From Parapristionchus giblindavisi (taxonomy: Eukaryota > Nematoda > Chromadorea > Rhabditida > Diplogasteridae): a stretch of DNA of 64,000 nucleotides. The stretch is from positions 372,001 to 436,000 of the forward strand of contig CALSFV010000220.1 of NCBI GenBank assembly GCA_943737045.1, written 5' to 3'. A program made the position numbers and the translations under genes. The notes beneath the pieces were generated by a model. It had not been told where the DNA came from. It searched no databases and was given only the letters and a program-made list of their open reading frames with translations. Positions 28,046 to 46,594 of this stretch are shown here, in pieces (the first letter of the stretch is position 1; the number at the start of each line of letters is the position of its first letter).

Positions 28046-29095
28046 TGATGATCTACGTTAGATCTTCCAACTAATAATTGTGTACAAAGTATTATGTCTG
28101 TGCGTAGTTTTGATAAACGAATTTTAAAATTATCTTCAGGATTGAATTACATATTGCAAGCTATAGATGGAAATCAGAATTTCGGTTTTATTCTCACTTT
28201 CATCTTTCCTTGATTCCCATTAAACATGAATAATTATGAATAATTAAGAATCGATCGTTAATTTGTACGAGACTGTCGTCTAGTATGGTCTGGAAATTAC
28301 AATGGCGGCATATGGTTGTCTTGTGCACTAATTCACGTTTGGAATAATATTATCATCCCTCATAATTCAAGCATTTTCTACATTTCTAATGCTACGTTTG
28401 CTTGCAATCTTTGCTCTGAGAGTGATAACGTATCACCTGCCATCAACAGTATCACATCATTCAAACATAAAAGCGATAGATAAAAGATGGGACGACCATA
28501 AATACTCCATTATCGGTAGAGCACGTAAATTCTACGTACATATATAATATTGTCTGAGCATGATAGTTGCTACGAAAAATAAGTTTGCGAGCAACCTGTA
28601 AAGAAAGCAAACCGTCATTCGCACGTGTACAATAGACTGATAACAGAAATTGTTTACTGATCGATAGCCATACTAGAGAATCTATAGAGCGGGTAATTTA
28701 TGCTCACACATCTGTTCCAATCACGTACACAAGACAATCGTCGATAAAACATCATTCGCAATAATTTATCAGCTTGATGAAGAGTTTAAACTGTAGAGAA
28801 AACCCACTGTAATTTATTCAAAATTAACACTTATCATTATTGGTTCAGAGATATTCGACCATCACCTATTTATTCATATTACATTATGAATTTTATCTTC
28901 CATGTAGACTTGGACTCATTCAATCAGATACTTTGATATATAGTCAAGACAAAGGGTTTTATATGTGATTACTAAAAGTAGTTCTCCATTATTTCGCGGA
29001 TGTCACTCAAGAAAAAATCGGGAAAAAAGTGAGTGGGATCATCAAATTGGTAAAATTGTGGTAAAAAGTTACCTAGATTTGTTTGCTCGATGTGG
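28046..29095. other. intergenic region 3' of P450 gene 2
   Basis: No gene recognised. AT-rich unique-looking sequence with scattered TGATAA-type motifs. Confidence 0.4.
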
Positions 29096-29328
29096 CTCTG
29101 GTATTTCAAAACTTAAAGTCTACTTAAAATACGTCACAGACTTGAAGTTTACTTTAAGTCTACTTCAAGTGAGTTACGTCGCATTTTCACTTTAAGTGGA
29201 CTTGCGTCCCAATTTAAGTAGACTTACGTTTCACTTGAAGAAGACTTACGTTTCACTTGAAGTAGACTTACAAGTCTACTTTTAAAAAGAGAAAGTGTAA
29301 GTAGACTTTAACTTTTGAAATACCAGAG
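29096..29328. mobile_element. MITE with palindromic AAGTAGACTT array
   Basis: Ends CTCTGGTATTTCAAAACTTAAAG and their complement, flanked by ATGTGG on both sides (6-bp target duplication). The interior repeats AAGTAGACTT / AAGTCTACTT in alternating orientation at least eight times. Confidence 0.8.
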
Positions 29329-29502
29329 ATGTGGCATTTATGTAAGTTCTCAAAAAATCGCAACAAGCTAAGTATACCCCAATGAATGTTACCACTTTTA
29401 TTAATCAAAAGTAACCAAAGTGAGCTAGGATGCAAATGAAACCCTAAAATGATATTTTCAAAATACCAGTCAGTTTCGCACCTGTCGTAGTAAGAATACT
29501 GA

Positions 29503-31727
29503 TTAAGAGACCGGCTCGGTAAGACTCGAGCATTTTGACCCCCTGCCGGACATTCGCGAGGACTTTCGATCTGGCCCTCAATACTTTCATCATAGACACA
29601 TACCGGGGGGAGACCGATGAAAGTTATAGTGAAAATGCCCTTAGGCTCAAACCCGGCTCACATATGTCGCATAAAATAAAAAATTGAAAAATTCATAACT
29701 TTTCAATCGTGATAGCTAGCAGCGTTATTTCTTTTTATTGGTGAATAACATGTCATGCGCCCTTATAAACACAGCTGAGCAGTAATTTCATATCGTTCTG
29801 GATATGTTTTTTCGTGTATGATTTTCCGATTTTTCCTCTTCCATCCTCGTTGAAGAGAGACGGCAAGCATTGACATAGTACATATTGTAGCCCTGACACT
29901 TCTGTACATGATGGTCACATTCCCTTGGAAATCCAACTTTTCTGAAGCATCGAGAATTGCAACTGAATGTGAGATATGTGTAATTTGCAAAAATCGAAAA
30001 TTAAATTTCTTGTAAATCGCAAGAGTAGTAGGTAGCTTTATTATGCCTTTTTACTTGTAGTGATGCGCCTACACAGAAAAAATATTCAAGTAGACTCAGA
30101 CTAAATTTTTAAAAATTTTTAAAAATAATTATTTTATTTTTATTTTTTTCAACCCTGACATTGAGTCGACCGTCAAGGCAAGTTGATTCATAGGGCGGAT
30201 GGTAGCTGATGCATGTCCGTTTGCGAAAACAACTGCCACGAAAAGAATCGTCGTTTCGCAGATCTAGAATTTATTTTTTTAATTATCAAACTTGAATATT
30301 TATATGTTTCTTTCACATAAATCGGTTGGAAGGTGGCGTATGGCAACCAAAGCTGTACCATTGTTATCAGTAGGAGTGTACTGTACTGCACTACCGTAAC
30401 CGTCAGGAATCACGAACTAACTTTTTTTCAGTCGACCCATGATTCACAACCATGACCCCGGGTTCATGGTTGAGAATAGCTGAGGTCGAAAAATTCATGA
30501 TGATCCCAGACCAAATACTATTTGGCAATATATCAACAGTGAGCCAACTTCTAGTTTTCTGGATACCGTAACCCAAAATACAGTAATCTAGTTACCGTAC
30601 CCTATAATAATGTGGTGAAATTCTCGGAAAATTCAAGTGCGTGCCTTACAATTACTGTAGTTTGGGTTACGGTATCCAGAAAACTAGAAGTTGTCTCACT
30701 GTTGATATATTGCCAAATAGTATTTGGTCTGGGATCATCATGAATTTTTCGACCTCAGCTATTCTCAACCATGAACCCCGGGTCATGGTTGAGAATCATG
30801 GGTCGACTGAAAAAAAATCAGTTCGCGATTCCTGGCGATTATGGTATTCAAGTACAGTTCACTCCCACTGATAACAATGGTACAGCTTTGGTTGCCATAC
30901 GCCACCTTCCAACCGATTTATGTGAAAGAAACATGTATTTTTTCAAGTTTGATAATTAAAAAAATAAATTCTAGATCTGCGAAACGACGATTCTTTTCGT
31001 GGCAGTTGTTTTCGCAAACGGACATGCATCAGCTACCATCCGCCCTATGAATCAACTTGCTTTGACGGTCGACTCAATGTCAGGGTTGAAAAAAATAAAA
31101 ATAAAATAATTATTTTTAAAATTTAAAAAAAATGTAGTCTGAGTCTACTAGTATATTTTTTTCTGTGTAGGCACATCACTACAAGTAAAATGACATAATA
31201 AAGCTACCTACTACTCTTGCGATTTACAAGAAATTTAATTTTCGATTTTTACAAATTACACATATCTCACATTCAGTTGCAATTCTCGATGCTTCAGAAA
31301 AGTTGGATTTCCAAGGGAATGTGACCATCATGTACAGAAGTGTCAGGGCTACAATATGTACTATGTCAATGCTTGCCGTCTCTCTTCAACGAGGATGGAA
31401 GAGGAAAAATCGGAAAATCATACACGAAAAAACATATCCAGAACGACATGATATTACTGCTCAACTGTGTTTATAAGGGCGCATGACATGTTATTCACCA
31501 ATAAAAAGAAATAACGCTGCTAGCTATCACGATTGAAAAGTTATGAATTTTTCAATTTTTTATTTTATGCGACATATGTGAGCCGGGTTTGAGCCTAAGG
31601 GCATTTTCACTATAACTTTCATCGGTCTCCCCCCGGTATGTGTCTATGATGAAAGTATTGAGGGCCAGATCGAAAGTCCTCGCGAATGTCCGGACCATGC
31701 TCGAGTCTTACCGAGCCGGTCTCTTAA
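29503..31727. mobile_element. 2.2-kb palindromic element with TTAA ends
   Basis: The left end TTAAGAGACCGGCTCGGTAA matches, inverted, the right end ...CCGAGCCGGTCTCTTAA. Arms of about 1.05 kb are nearly identical along their length and meet around a loop of about 65 bp at 30583-30646. TTAA at both ends fits a TTAA target duplication as in piggyBac-type elements, although the terminal bases are not a classic piggyBac TIR. Mirror-image open frames in the arms (67-75 codons) have no recognised domain. Transcription would give a very long dsRNA hairpin. Confidence 0.88.
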
Positions 31728-31948
31728 AAGGTAAACATACATGGTGACAGATTAACGTTGATGTTTAGAAATTTTACCATAATTGCATTGTATTCAAATT
31801 TGCAAAATAGTTCAAAATTTGTTTATCGATCGGTTTTAGTTGATCTCTAATTTTGAAGAAAGGAGAATATTTTGTTAATATGGTGATGTCTCCATCCCTA
31901 CCTCGCGATGATCGGTTGATGTAAATAAATGTTTTTTTTAATAAATAA

Positions 31949-31950
<2 letters not shown>

Positions 31951-32027
<77 letters not shown>

Positions 32028-32029
32028 GT
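31951..32029. repeat. (ATT)n/(AAT)n microsatellite
   Basis: A run of ATT that switches to AAT midway, so it is itself a palindrome. Confidence 0.9.
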
Positions 32030-32752
32030 GTTATGGAAAATTGGACTATATTTAACCACTCATTGACTATCCGTGCTCTCTCCTGTGGAATAAAGTCAAT
32101 GAATAAACAGTAATGAAGAATAATGATGAATCAATAAACTGAATAAAATAAGGAATATTCAGGCAAAATTTCGAATTAGATACGATCACAGAACCTGTAT
32201 ATGAGGTGCACTTTTTCATGCTGAGGTGAGCATGTCAGAAAACAATTCACGAAAATATTATCACATCAGTTTAATTATCCAGATAAGCTTATCAAAATGA
32301 CCGTTGCTCTTAAATCTTTGTTCAATTGATACCCCTCATCACAGCTTTTTCATGATCCCATAGCCCCAGTCAGTACAATCGTTCTGTGCTCTTTGTGTTC
32401 TGACAATAGCTTCCTCGATTAGTGGGCGGAGTCAACAACGGGCGAAAGATCAATGAAACGTGATAGATATCCACGAGAGAATCGTCATGAATGACGATGT
32501 ACGCCCCTATAGTATATATATAGAGAGAGTAGATTATTAGGATTCATTGAATCGAAGCAATATTCTCCTAAGTAAACGTCGATCATTACTATTGGCATTT
32601 GTCGTTACACCATGTAACCCTGAACCGTATTCCCAAACTCTTTATCACTGTATCCCGAGACATGTTTTTCATAATACTTGACTTTTGCACCTTTCAATCA
32701 TCATTCTTCAACATTCAAATTGTGAACATAACAATAAAGCTTGTGTTTAGGG

Positions 32753-35374
<2,622 letters not shown>

Positions 35375-36226
35375 AAGAATACGTCATTAATTTGACTCAT
35401 CACCCATTCATCTGACTGTTAATATATTGTGTCATCTACTGTGATAAACATCTTCATCATATAATATGGGTAGGTTCGCAAATAAAGGGAATATTATGAA
35501 ATAAGCGATTTAAACTGCGCCTTTTGAACCCGGACATCAGAACAGCTGCACGTTTTGTGCGCGGATTTTTCAACTTTGCAACGAGAGAGTGGACATTAAC
35601 CTCGGTCTTCTCTATATGTGCCAAAGGGAATAAGTATTGACCTAACTTAAGATGCCTTTCCCCGTGTCCACGTATGAATCGATCACTTTGCCAACATCTG
35701 TTCAATTAGTTATGATAGATAACCCGAGTCGCTAGCGTCTCGTAGCGGGATATCACGTATCAGTTACGTAGCGACTCACTGCATCACTCATCAAAAATCG
35801 AACAATGTCAAAATCATTTCCTGCAGGCGATAAGGATACGTCTCGTATGGAGAAGATCGACAAGCATCGGGGTGGAGCACATGTTAGGGACAACAGCTTT
35901 TAAAGAGATCCCGGAATAAAATGATGATAATTATGCGATAAAAAAAACCTTATATAAATAGATAAGACCGAGTTTAGCGTTAGCGTCTAGTTTTCAGTCC
36001 ATTTGTCATTCTAAATGCCCTTTGTCTACAGTATACTTCTATAGTCCATACATTGAATATTGTTAATTGTCGTTCTTTTATTGACCTGTTCTCAGAGCTC
36101 CTCCAAATTATCCTTATTTCTCGTACCATTACATTTTATTCATATGTATCGCTGCGTGCTAGACACGTAGATACAATAAATAAATATAAACATTCAAATA
36201 TTGTGGATATGTTAAAGCTTTAAGAA
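35375..36226. other. intergenic region between P450 genes 3 and 4
   Basis: About 850 bp, the shortest spacer in the cluster. No gene seen. It must contain the terminator of gene 3 and the promoter of gene 4. Confidence 0.5.
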
Positions 36227-39769
<3,543 letters not shown>

Positions 39770-40554
39770 AAAAAAGTATCTACATCTGTAAACTAAAATA
39801 TTTGAATTATGCTAGTTCGCATCTATACCATATTGGTAGTGTTGAAATATTTTATGTGCCCGTTGTCACATATCCAAAATCTATTCCTTCTCTGTATACA
39901 CAGTGTCATTATCATTAATAAATATGCGTTATCGTTAATCATTCAAAGTATTTTGACATAAATGGTATCGTACAATTGTAAAGCAAGACGTAAGACATTT
40001 AGCTGCTTCGGTGTGAGCATGAAAAAAAGTTTTAATTAATTGATCAAATTTTGCTTTAATTCTTCCACAATATCGACATGGTCGTTCATTGAATAAAAAA
40101 ACATCCTTTAAATGATATCAGCTTTAAAGAGTGAACTATTCAGCAATTTGATTTTGTGCAGAAGACATGCACGAAACCGTGTACCTCTTGTATAAAACCG
40201 TGTCTCTTATCTCGCACTTGACGTGTATCATCTAATCAACTGATAGGACCCTCATGATAAGAGACGTGAGAAAGGCTAGGGATTAAGGTTTCCTGAGTTG
40301 ATATTGTAGTGTATCATAAATCGAAACCAAATAAAAAAATGAGAGACAAGTGAAACCTCTTGCAAATAAAGGAACACCAACTAATTATTCCGACCATTAT
40401 ATTATTTGGAAAAATACATTTATGATACTTCATTCTCGGTTTCGAAACATTATCTACATAGTCTGATAATGCAACATATTTTTGTCCACGGTCGAATTTA
40501 CCTACACACATCGGAGGTTCATGCTTGAGTGTATTTTCAGGAGACGAGCCTAAA
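39770..40554. other. intergenic region 3' of P450 gene 4
   Basis: No gene seen. AT-rich with a possible inverted pair CTCTTATCTCGCAC / GATAAGAGACGTGAG near 40203-40270. Confidence 0.4.
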
Positions 40555-40663
40555 CCCTATCTCCAATGCCCGAATAAATCAGAGGGAAGCATACATCAAT
40601 TTTCAGCACGATAACGCAAGACCGCACAGTGCAAGATTGACCAATACTGAACTGGCGGATTAG
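40555..40663 (+). pseudogene. mariner transposase fragment
   Basis: The frame reads FQHDNARPHSARLT, the mariner motif around the second catalytic aspartate (QQDNARPH), then stops. Only about 35 residues remain. It abuts the AAGCGCAAC repeat region. Confidence 0.75.
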
Positions 40664-40739
40664 GGGGCATGACAGAAGCGCAACGTCTAAAGCGCAACTG
40701 CCACTTTTCGACAAAAGCGCAACCATGAAAATCGCAAAC

Positions 40740-41117
40740 GACAAAAGCGCAAAGGGGCATATCTCGGTTGGGGATGACCGTATAGACCTCTAGATGGGTT
40801 TGCCCGAACCCACTCGGTCTGCACTATTATGGTACAAGTTGATCTTTGATCTCGGACCGCGAAACGACAAAAGCGCAACGGGGCATATCTCGGTTGGGGA
40901 TGACCGTATAGACCTCTAGATGGGTTTGCCCGAACCCACTCGGTCTACACTATTATGGTACAAGTTGATCTTTGATCTCTGACAGCGAAACGACAAAAGC
41001 GCAACGGGGCATATCTCGGTTGGGGATGACCGTATAGACCTCTAGATGGGTTTGCCCGAACCCACTCGGTCTGCACTATTATGGTACAAGTTGATCTTTG
41101 ATCTCGGACCGCGAAAC
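40740..41117. repeat. 126-bp minisatellite, three copies
   Basis: Units start GACAAAAGCGCAA at 40740, 40866 and 40992, with a truncated fourth at 41118. Each includes GGGGCATATCTCGGTTGGGG and ends in a GATCTTTGATCTC run. Copies differ at only a few bases. Confidence 0.9.
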
Positions 41118-41603
41118 GACAAAAGCGGTTACGGTAGATTACGGTAGTCTACAATAAGTTAAAATCATATTAGACACGTATTAGTTATTCCTGCATTGTA
41201 AACTGAAATCTGACACTTCGCACTTGATCTGGCCCACCGAACCTGGTTACGGTAGATTACGGTAGCTCACCATCGCGTGGACGCGTGTGCGCGTGTCGCG
41301 AGGGTCTTGGCAGCAAGTTGAGTCTCTGGGGTCACTGGGGGCGCGTTTGGCGGTCGGCAAACGGCATTGAGGGACGCGATGCAAGGCTCCACCCTCCATT
41401 AACATTCGAGCGTTACATCCATTTTAGGACCTCGCTTTTACATGGTTTCGGATATGGTGCCGACTTCGGACCGATGGAGCTCGTTGCCGATATGTGGCCG
41501 AGTAGGAAGATCAAAGATCAATATGTGTCATGATAGTGTTACCGATGCTGATCACAATGATACTCATCCCATGGTTCTAGGACCCCGACGAGCCGAGTTA
41601 TTC

Positions 41604-41678
41604 CCCGTTGCGGAAATGTCCGTTGCGGAAATGCCGTTGCGGAAATGTCGGTTGCGGAAATGCCGTTGCGGAAATGTC
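41604..41678. repeat. CCGTTGCGGAAATGT short tandem array
   Basis: Five copies of a 15-18 bp unit, followed by a C14-15 run (41680-41694). A 24-bp segment starting GGGGGCATGACAGAAGCGC at 41695 repeats 40660, so the 126-bp array is bracketed by direct repeats. Confidence 0.8.
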
Positions 41679-41739
41679 ACCCCCCCCCCCCCCGGAGGGG
41701 GCATGACAGAAGCGCAACGTCATTATTGCGAATGACCCA

Positions 41740-43200
41740 TCTCTTCAATCAAGCTACCATATTGTCAACTCAGGCGCTTGTTCTTTTAAGAAAAATAAAA
41801 GAGGTAGAGGTCCCAATCCGCGATTTTATTCAAATTGGCGTCAAATGACCACTATTGGTATTCACAACCTTTTTCAGTTTTTCAAGCTTACTTAATTCTA
41901 GCAAAATAGTGGGTGAGGGGTATCAAATTGGTCGCTCTCCTTTAAGACGAAAAGCGCATCTCAAATGACGGTGCCATACGGCCGTGACCATTCCTCTTTT
42001 TCATAATATAATTTCCGATTGTAAATTTATGTTAGCAATTAGTCAGCGTGTGGGTGGAGGGTACATATGTGTGGTACACCAAACCTAGTTGGTGATTGAT
42101 TTTGGTTAAATCCATGCGAGAGAGAGCCGGGAACAAATTGGACTTTAGAACTTGATTTTCAATTTATGCAAAAAGGCGAAGCATACTAATCTTTAAATGG
42201 AAGTCTCAACCGATGGTTATGTGGGTTATGTAGAGTAGGACACTAGTTAGTTATATGCACCAGTACCAAGAGCTCCGTTCAAAACGAAGCGAGGAACAGA
42301 AGTGTAAACACATCATACTCAAATCCAAAGGAACTTATGTTACAACCTAATATATTTTTTAGAGGTAGCGGCGGAAACGCCATGAAGCACATTATTACAT
42401 AATAGTTTTATTGTTACAGTTATTTTAAATACGTGCATGCATATCGCTCCTGTACATTGATTTACTTATTAAATTAATTATTTAAATATTTATTGAAAAT
42501 ATCTGGACAATTATTTTCAAAATACAACCTTGAAAGCTCAGCACAGTTGTAAATCATGTTTTCATCTGCACTTCCTCTTTTCCCATCAAAGGTGGGCGAG
42601 AAATTAACGATAAATCACAAAGCAAGAACCGCCCGCTGATTTCCCGTCTCGCAATGGCGATAACCTCTCAAAGTGAATGTGGGAATGTGGGCTTCGGTCT
42701 GCCTTCCCCCATAGGGGTGAAAGTCGTCCGCAAACCCAGCAATCGACTGTGCGCGATGGGGATCATACATTGTCGGAGTCCTCTCTGAATGTATGGTCGA
42801 TTTAGAGAAACCGTTATTTTCGCTCAAATTGTATTCTTTCGCATAATAAAAATCGAAAATGTATGATTCCAATTCAAAGTCGACACAAAGAGCAGAAATC
42901 GATGAAGAAAACAAGAACACAAGGATATGAGGGGATATATGACAAATGGCCTTAGGCGAGAAATAATCCTGATGTCACACAGTGACTGTATAAAGGGGGC
43001 GAGACCACCAAGGGGATAGATATATGTATTCAATACAGCCCGTAAACTGATCGATAAATCAAGACGAAAAATCAATACATGTATATATAAAACATTTATG
43101 CAAAAGAATGTTGAGATTTCCAAAGCAGAGATCAGAGTTTAATAAAGTGAAATGGGGTTACAAATAAAGTGCGGTGGATATGATGAAGGGGGTGAACGGA
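41740..43200. other. intergenic region
   Basis: No gene recognised. Contains a (GA)-rich patch and unique AT-rich DNA. A GC-richer stretch (42630-42790) has no match to an RNA class I know. Confidence 0.4.
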
Positions 43201-43459
43201 ACGAGCGCTTCCTTTCTTTCTCTGACCTGTCTCTCTCTCTCACTTCTCCACACTCTATGTTCTGATCAAAGAACGATCCCTTAAAATGGGACTTCAATTT
43301 TTGTTCGTTTCAAGACACATGGGATTTTCATTAAAATGGTATGTAACACCCGTGATATATCTCAAACTGATTCATTTTTTTTGTTTTGGACGACAATCAA
43401 TGCTTATTGCAATTAATAAGAGTTGATGAATGTATTGAGTCGTTGAAACCTAACTGTAT
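43201..43459. repeat. direct repeat, copy 1 (about 257 bp)
   Basis: Nearly identical to 43745-43999 (few substitutions, one small indel in the CT tract). Contains a CT-rich start and a TTTTGTTTTGGACGACAATC segment. The pair bracket a MITE. Confidence 0.85.
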
Positions 43460-43564
43460 GCATGACATGGATGAATTCATACACTCACCTCAAACTCTCT
43501 CATACTTGAGCCATAGGCTATCTAAGATGCGACAATTAGAGTATCACGGGTACACAACGGTGAA

Positions 43565-43735
43565 CTCTGGTTTTGCAGGATAATATTACAATAAGTAGCG
43601 CGCAAAAAGTAACTTACTATTAACTTACTTTTGCGCTATAAATACACGAAATAGTTAAGTAGTAACAAAAAGTAAGTGATAGGTAAATTACTTTTAGAGC
43701 GCTACTTACTCTAATCTTACCCTACAAAACCGGAG
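43565..43735. mobile_element. MITE between direct repeats
   Basis: Ends CTCTGGTTTTGCAGGATAA and CTCCGGTTTTGTAGGGTAA inverted, about 35-bp TIRs running into AAGTAGCGC. Interior rich in AAGTAACTTAC. Confidence 0.75.
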
Positions 43736-43744
43736 AATCATTAA

Positions 43745-43999
43745 CGAGCGCTTCCTTTCTTTCTCTAACCTGTCTCTCTCACTTCTCCACGCTCTCTGTT
43801 CTGATCAAAGAACGATCCCTTAAAATGTGACTTCAATTTTTGTTCGTTTCAAGACACATGGGATTTTCACTAAAATGGTATGTAACACCCGTGATATATC
43901 TCAAACTGATTCATTTTTTTTTGTTTTGGACGACAATCAACGCTTATTGCAATTAATAAGAGCTGATGAATGTATTGAGTCGTTGAAACATAACTGTAT
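43745..43999. repeat. direct repeat, copy 2 (about 255 bp)
   Basis: Second copy of 43201-43459. It is followed directly by CACTTGAAGTAGACTTTAA, the same motif that fills the 29096 MITE. Confidence 0.85.
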
Positions 44000-44634
44000 T
44001 CACTTGAAGTAGACTTTAATTAAATTTTAATCAGCAACGTATTTTATGTTGAAATACCTCAGAGAGGAACTCGTAATGAATGAACATTAATACCAGAGAG
44101 ACGAAAGAGAGACGAGTGATCTTTGATGGATGAGAGGCACACTCGGAATCGGAGAAAATCACAAGATAACTCATAACTACTATTCCTGTATCATTAACTA
44201 TTGTTATGAAGTTTATTGATCGTGTTTCTGAGCTTTCGCATATCATTTCATCACTATGATCACACACTCCCTTCCAGACAACCCGGCGAGAGGAGAGAGT
44301 GTTGAAAGGAGAGAGGGTGCGCAGAGAGAGAGAGGAAGAGAGAGAGAGACTGCGAGGGGCGGAGCTTAAAGTGCAAAAGGGCGGAGCGGCGGATATTCGG
44401 AAGTAGATCCAGCATCCGCAATACGGGCCTTCTTGATGGGTAGATCGGTCGGCTCAAGTGTCTTTCTCTTTCTCTGATCAGGCGAGATCACGCCGTCAGT
44501 TTCCATGGACACCGGAGCTTCCTCAAGCTCTGCGTGAGCTCCATTCTCAGCTCCATGAGCCTCCGGTTTCTCATCCGATATGATCTCAAACTGCTCGGGA
44601 CCGAACGACGCAGCCTACAAAAACAATATGAAAA

Positions 44635-44694
44635 TCTCCGCTCCGGCAATGCTCTCTCGCTTAATTGTCTACGAGAGAACGTTGCCAGAGCGGA
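44635..44694. repeat. dispersed short hairpin repeat, copy 2
   Basis: TCCGCTCCGGCAATGCTCTC pairs with GAGAGAACGTTGCCAGAGCG. It lies 20 bp outside the last UBA2 exon, within the intron. Confidence 0.75.
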
Positions 44695-44984
44695 AATAAA
44701 CCTTCACTCGACATCCATAAAAGCATAAAGATCATAGATCAAAGAACACAAATGTGAATGGAAGAACAGTGATTATGAGATCATTCGTTCTCCTCTCTCT
44801 TTTTACAATTTACTCACGTTCATAATATGATTCAGAAAAAGACCAAAGATCAAGGATCAAAGACCAAAGATCACCTGCAGAATGACGAGTCTGAGCTGGG
44901 TATCGCTGGCAAAGTCGTCCACGTTGAGACGATCGCCCGAAGAGAGACCGTGTGCGGCGAGTGCGTCATCCAGGAGTCCTACAA

Positions 44985-45296
44985 CGATTAGGGTTACTGT
45001 AGTCTACACGATTAGGATTACTGTAGTCTACACGATTAGAATTACTGTAGTCTACACGATTAGGATTACTGTAGTCTACACGATTAGGATTACTGTAGTC
45101 TACACGATTAGAATTACTGTAGTCTACACGATTAGAATTACTGTAGTCTACACGATTAGAATTACTGTAGTCTACACGATTAGAATTACTGTAGTCTACA
45201 CGATTAGAATTACTGTAGTCTACACGATTAGGATTACTGTAGTCTACACGATTAGAATTACTGTAGTCTACACGATTAGGATTACTGTAGTCTACA
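44985..45296. repeat. 24-bp minisatellite, 13 copies
   Basis: The unit CGATTAGGATTACTGTAGTC + TACA occurs 13 times with exact 24-bp period in two variants (AGGATT / AGAATT). The first unit starts 7 bp from the UBA2 splice acceptor (44978), so the array supplies the acceptor region. Confidence 0.95.
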
Positions 45297-45441
45297 GTCA
45301 CTAGGCTAGGAAATGGGGAGTTCCACACATTTTTTCGACAATCCCTAATTTTGCAGGGGCACCCCAATGTATAATGCTACATTTCCCCCCAGTAACTCAG
45401 CGCTCTACATGACATATTCCACAACGCTATCAAATAATGCA

Positions 45442-45583
45442 GTGGTCGTATGCAAGAACAACGGAAAACCGTTTTCCGGGAAAATGTGACGTCATTAGCG
45501 TTGGCGGAGGATTTTCGGAAAACGCCTCCGCCTACGCTAATGACGTCACATTTTCCGGGAAAACGGTTCTTGCATACGGCCAC
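45442..45583. repeat. 142-bp near-perfect hairpin
   Basis: Ends GTGGTCGTATGCAAGAAC and complement; stem continues through TTTTCCGGGAAAATGTGACG, leaving a loop of about 15 bases. Ends 17 bp from the next element. Confidence 0.85.
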
Positions 45584-45803
45584 AGATTAAGACAAATTAA
45601 CAAGGGAACCGAGAATGGCGGGGACCATCAGTGCAAAATTCGTTGACATATGTCGACTAGGACCCCCCAGGGGGTCACAGAACTATTTTGAACTTTTTGG
45701 ATATTTGCTTCCTTGGTACCGAAAATCGATTATGAAAATGTGATGGAAATTTGGGCGCGAGCCCCTTGGAATAGTGTGAAACACTCAGAGAGCACTGTCT
45801 GTG

Positions 45804-45875
45804 TCATCCGTAGCCAAGTGGTTAGAGTGCCGGACTAGCTTTTGGAATGTCGTGGGTTCGAATCCCTCCCTACTA
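45804..45875 (+). pseudogene. tRNA-like sequence in left arm
   Basis: An A box (TAGCCAAGTGGTTAGAG) and B box (GGGTTCGAATCCC) are well spaced. Acceptor and anticodon stems pair poorly and the anticodon is ambiguous (AGC or TAG). A Pol III-promoter-like module rather than a working tRNA. Confidence 0.6.
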
Positions 45876-46085
45876 CAACTTCTTTTGCTGTATTTTTTCA
45901 GTGCTTTCCAACAGACATTTTCAAAGTCAAACTTCATTTTCAACAACAACAATAACAACAACTACAAATCAACAACGATGGAGAAGTACGCTTTTCGCAT
46001 CGGGGACGGATGCTATAACCGCGAACTCCCAAGCTCCAAGCTGCTGCTCCCAAGCTGCTGCTCATCCGGATGAGGCCTTGACTCA

Positions 46086-46430
46086 TGGACGTGCTTCAAG
46101 AAGCACGATGAGATCCGAGCAGCGGCCCCTCCCAACTGCCAACTGTTCATTCTCAACATTCCCCCTGGTGGCACCTCTCTCTGCCGGCCAGCGGATCTCT
46201 CCTTCAACAACCAGCTGAAGGGCATCCAGAAGAGACTCAAGAGCAGCATCATGGCAATCAAGGTCTCGCAGAGGGACAACCTGCTCAAGTTCGTCTCCCA
46301 AATTCATTTCTGCATGAGTGCTGATCGGTTCAAGCCCTTCATCATGTACGGCTTCTTCAAGGGCGGCTTCATCACGGGCCGCCCTCCTCGCTTCGGAGTT
46401 CATCTTAGGGATCGATGGCTCCGTGCTCTT
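46086..46430 (+). pseudogene. DDE transposase C-terminal fragment
   Basis: One frame reads LNIPPGGTSLCRPADLSFN, the DDE_1/pogo-type motif (IPP.tT..cQP.Dv.f), followed by SQRDNLLKFVSQIHFCMSA and FKPFIMYGFFKGGF, as in the C-terminal part of these transposases. No start and no upstream catalytic aspartates are present. Confidence 0.7.
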
Positions 46431-46594
46431 TCTGCTCCTCTCGCGGTTGCAGCAATCCGTTCTGCTTCAACTACTTCTGGGTACTTCACATTCGTTGTTG
46501 ATTTGTAGCTGTTGTTATTGTTGTTGTTGAAAATGAAGTTTGACTTTGAAAATGTCTGTTGGAAAGCACTGAAAAAATACAGCAAAAGAAGTTG

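Noticed and set aside
42630..42800. Structured RNA candidate in a GC-richer patch
   Set aside because: No match to 5S, snRNA, SL or snoRNA features I could recognise.
44985..45296. CRISPR-like array
   Set aside because: Units are contiguous with no spacers; it is a eukaryotic minisatellite.
44882..45304. Repetitive 140- and 133-codon ORFs on both strands
   Set aside because: Products of the 24-bp minisatellite, whose period is a multiple of three.
45804..45875. Functional tRNA gene in the fold-back arm
   Set aside because: Acceptor and anticodon stems do not pair well; the sequence is duplicated as part of the TIR.
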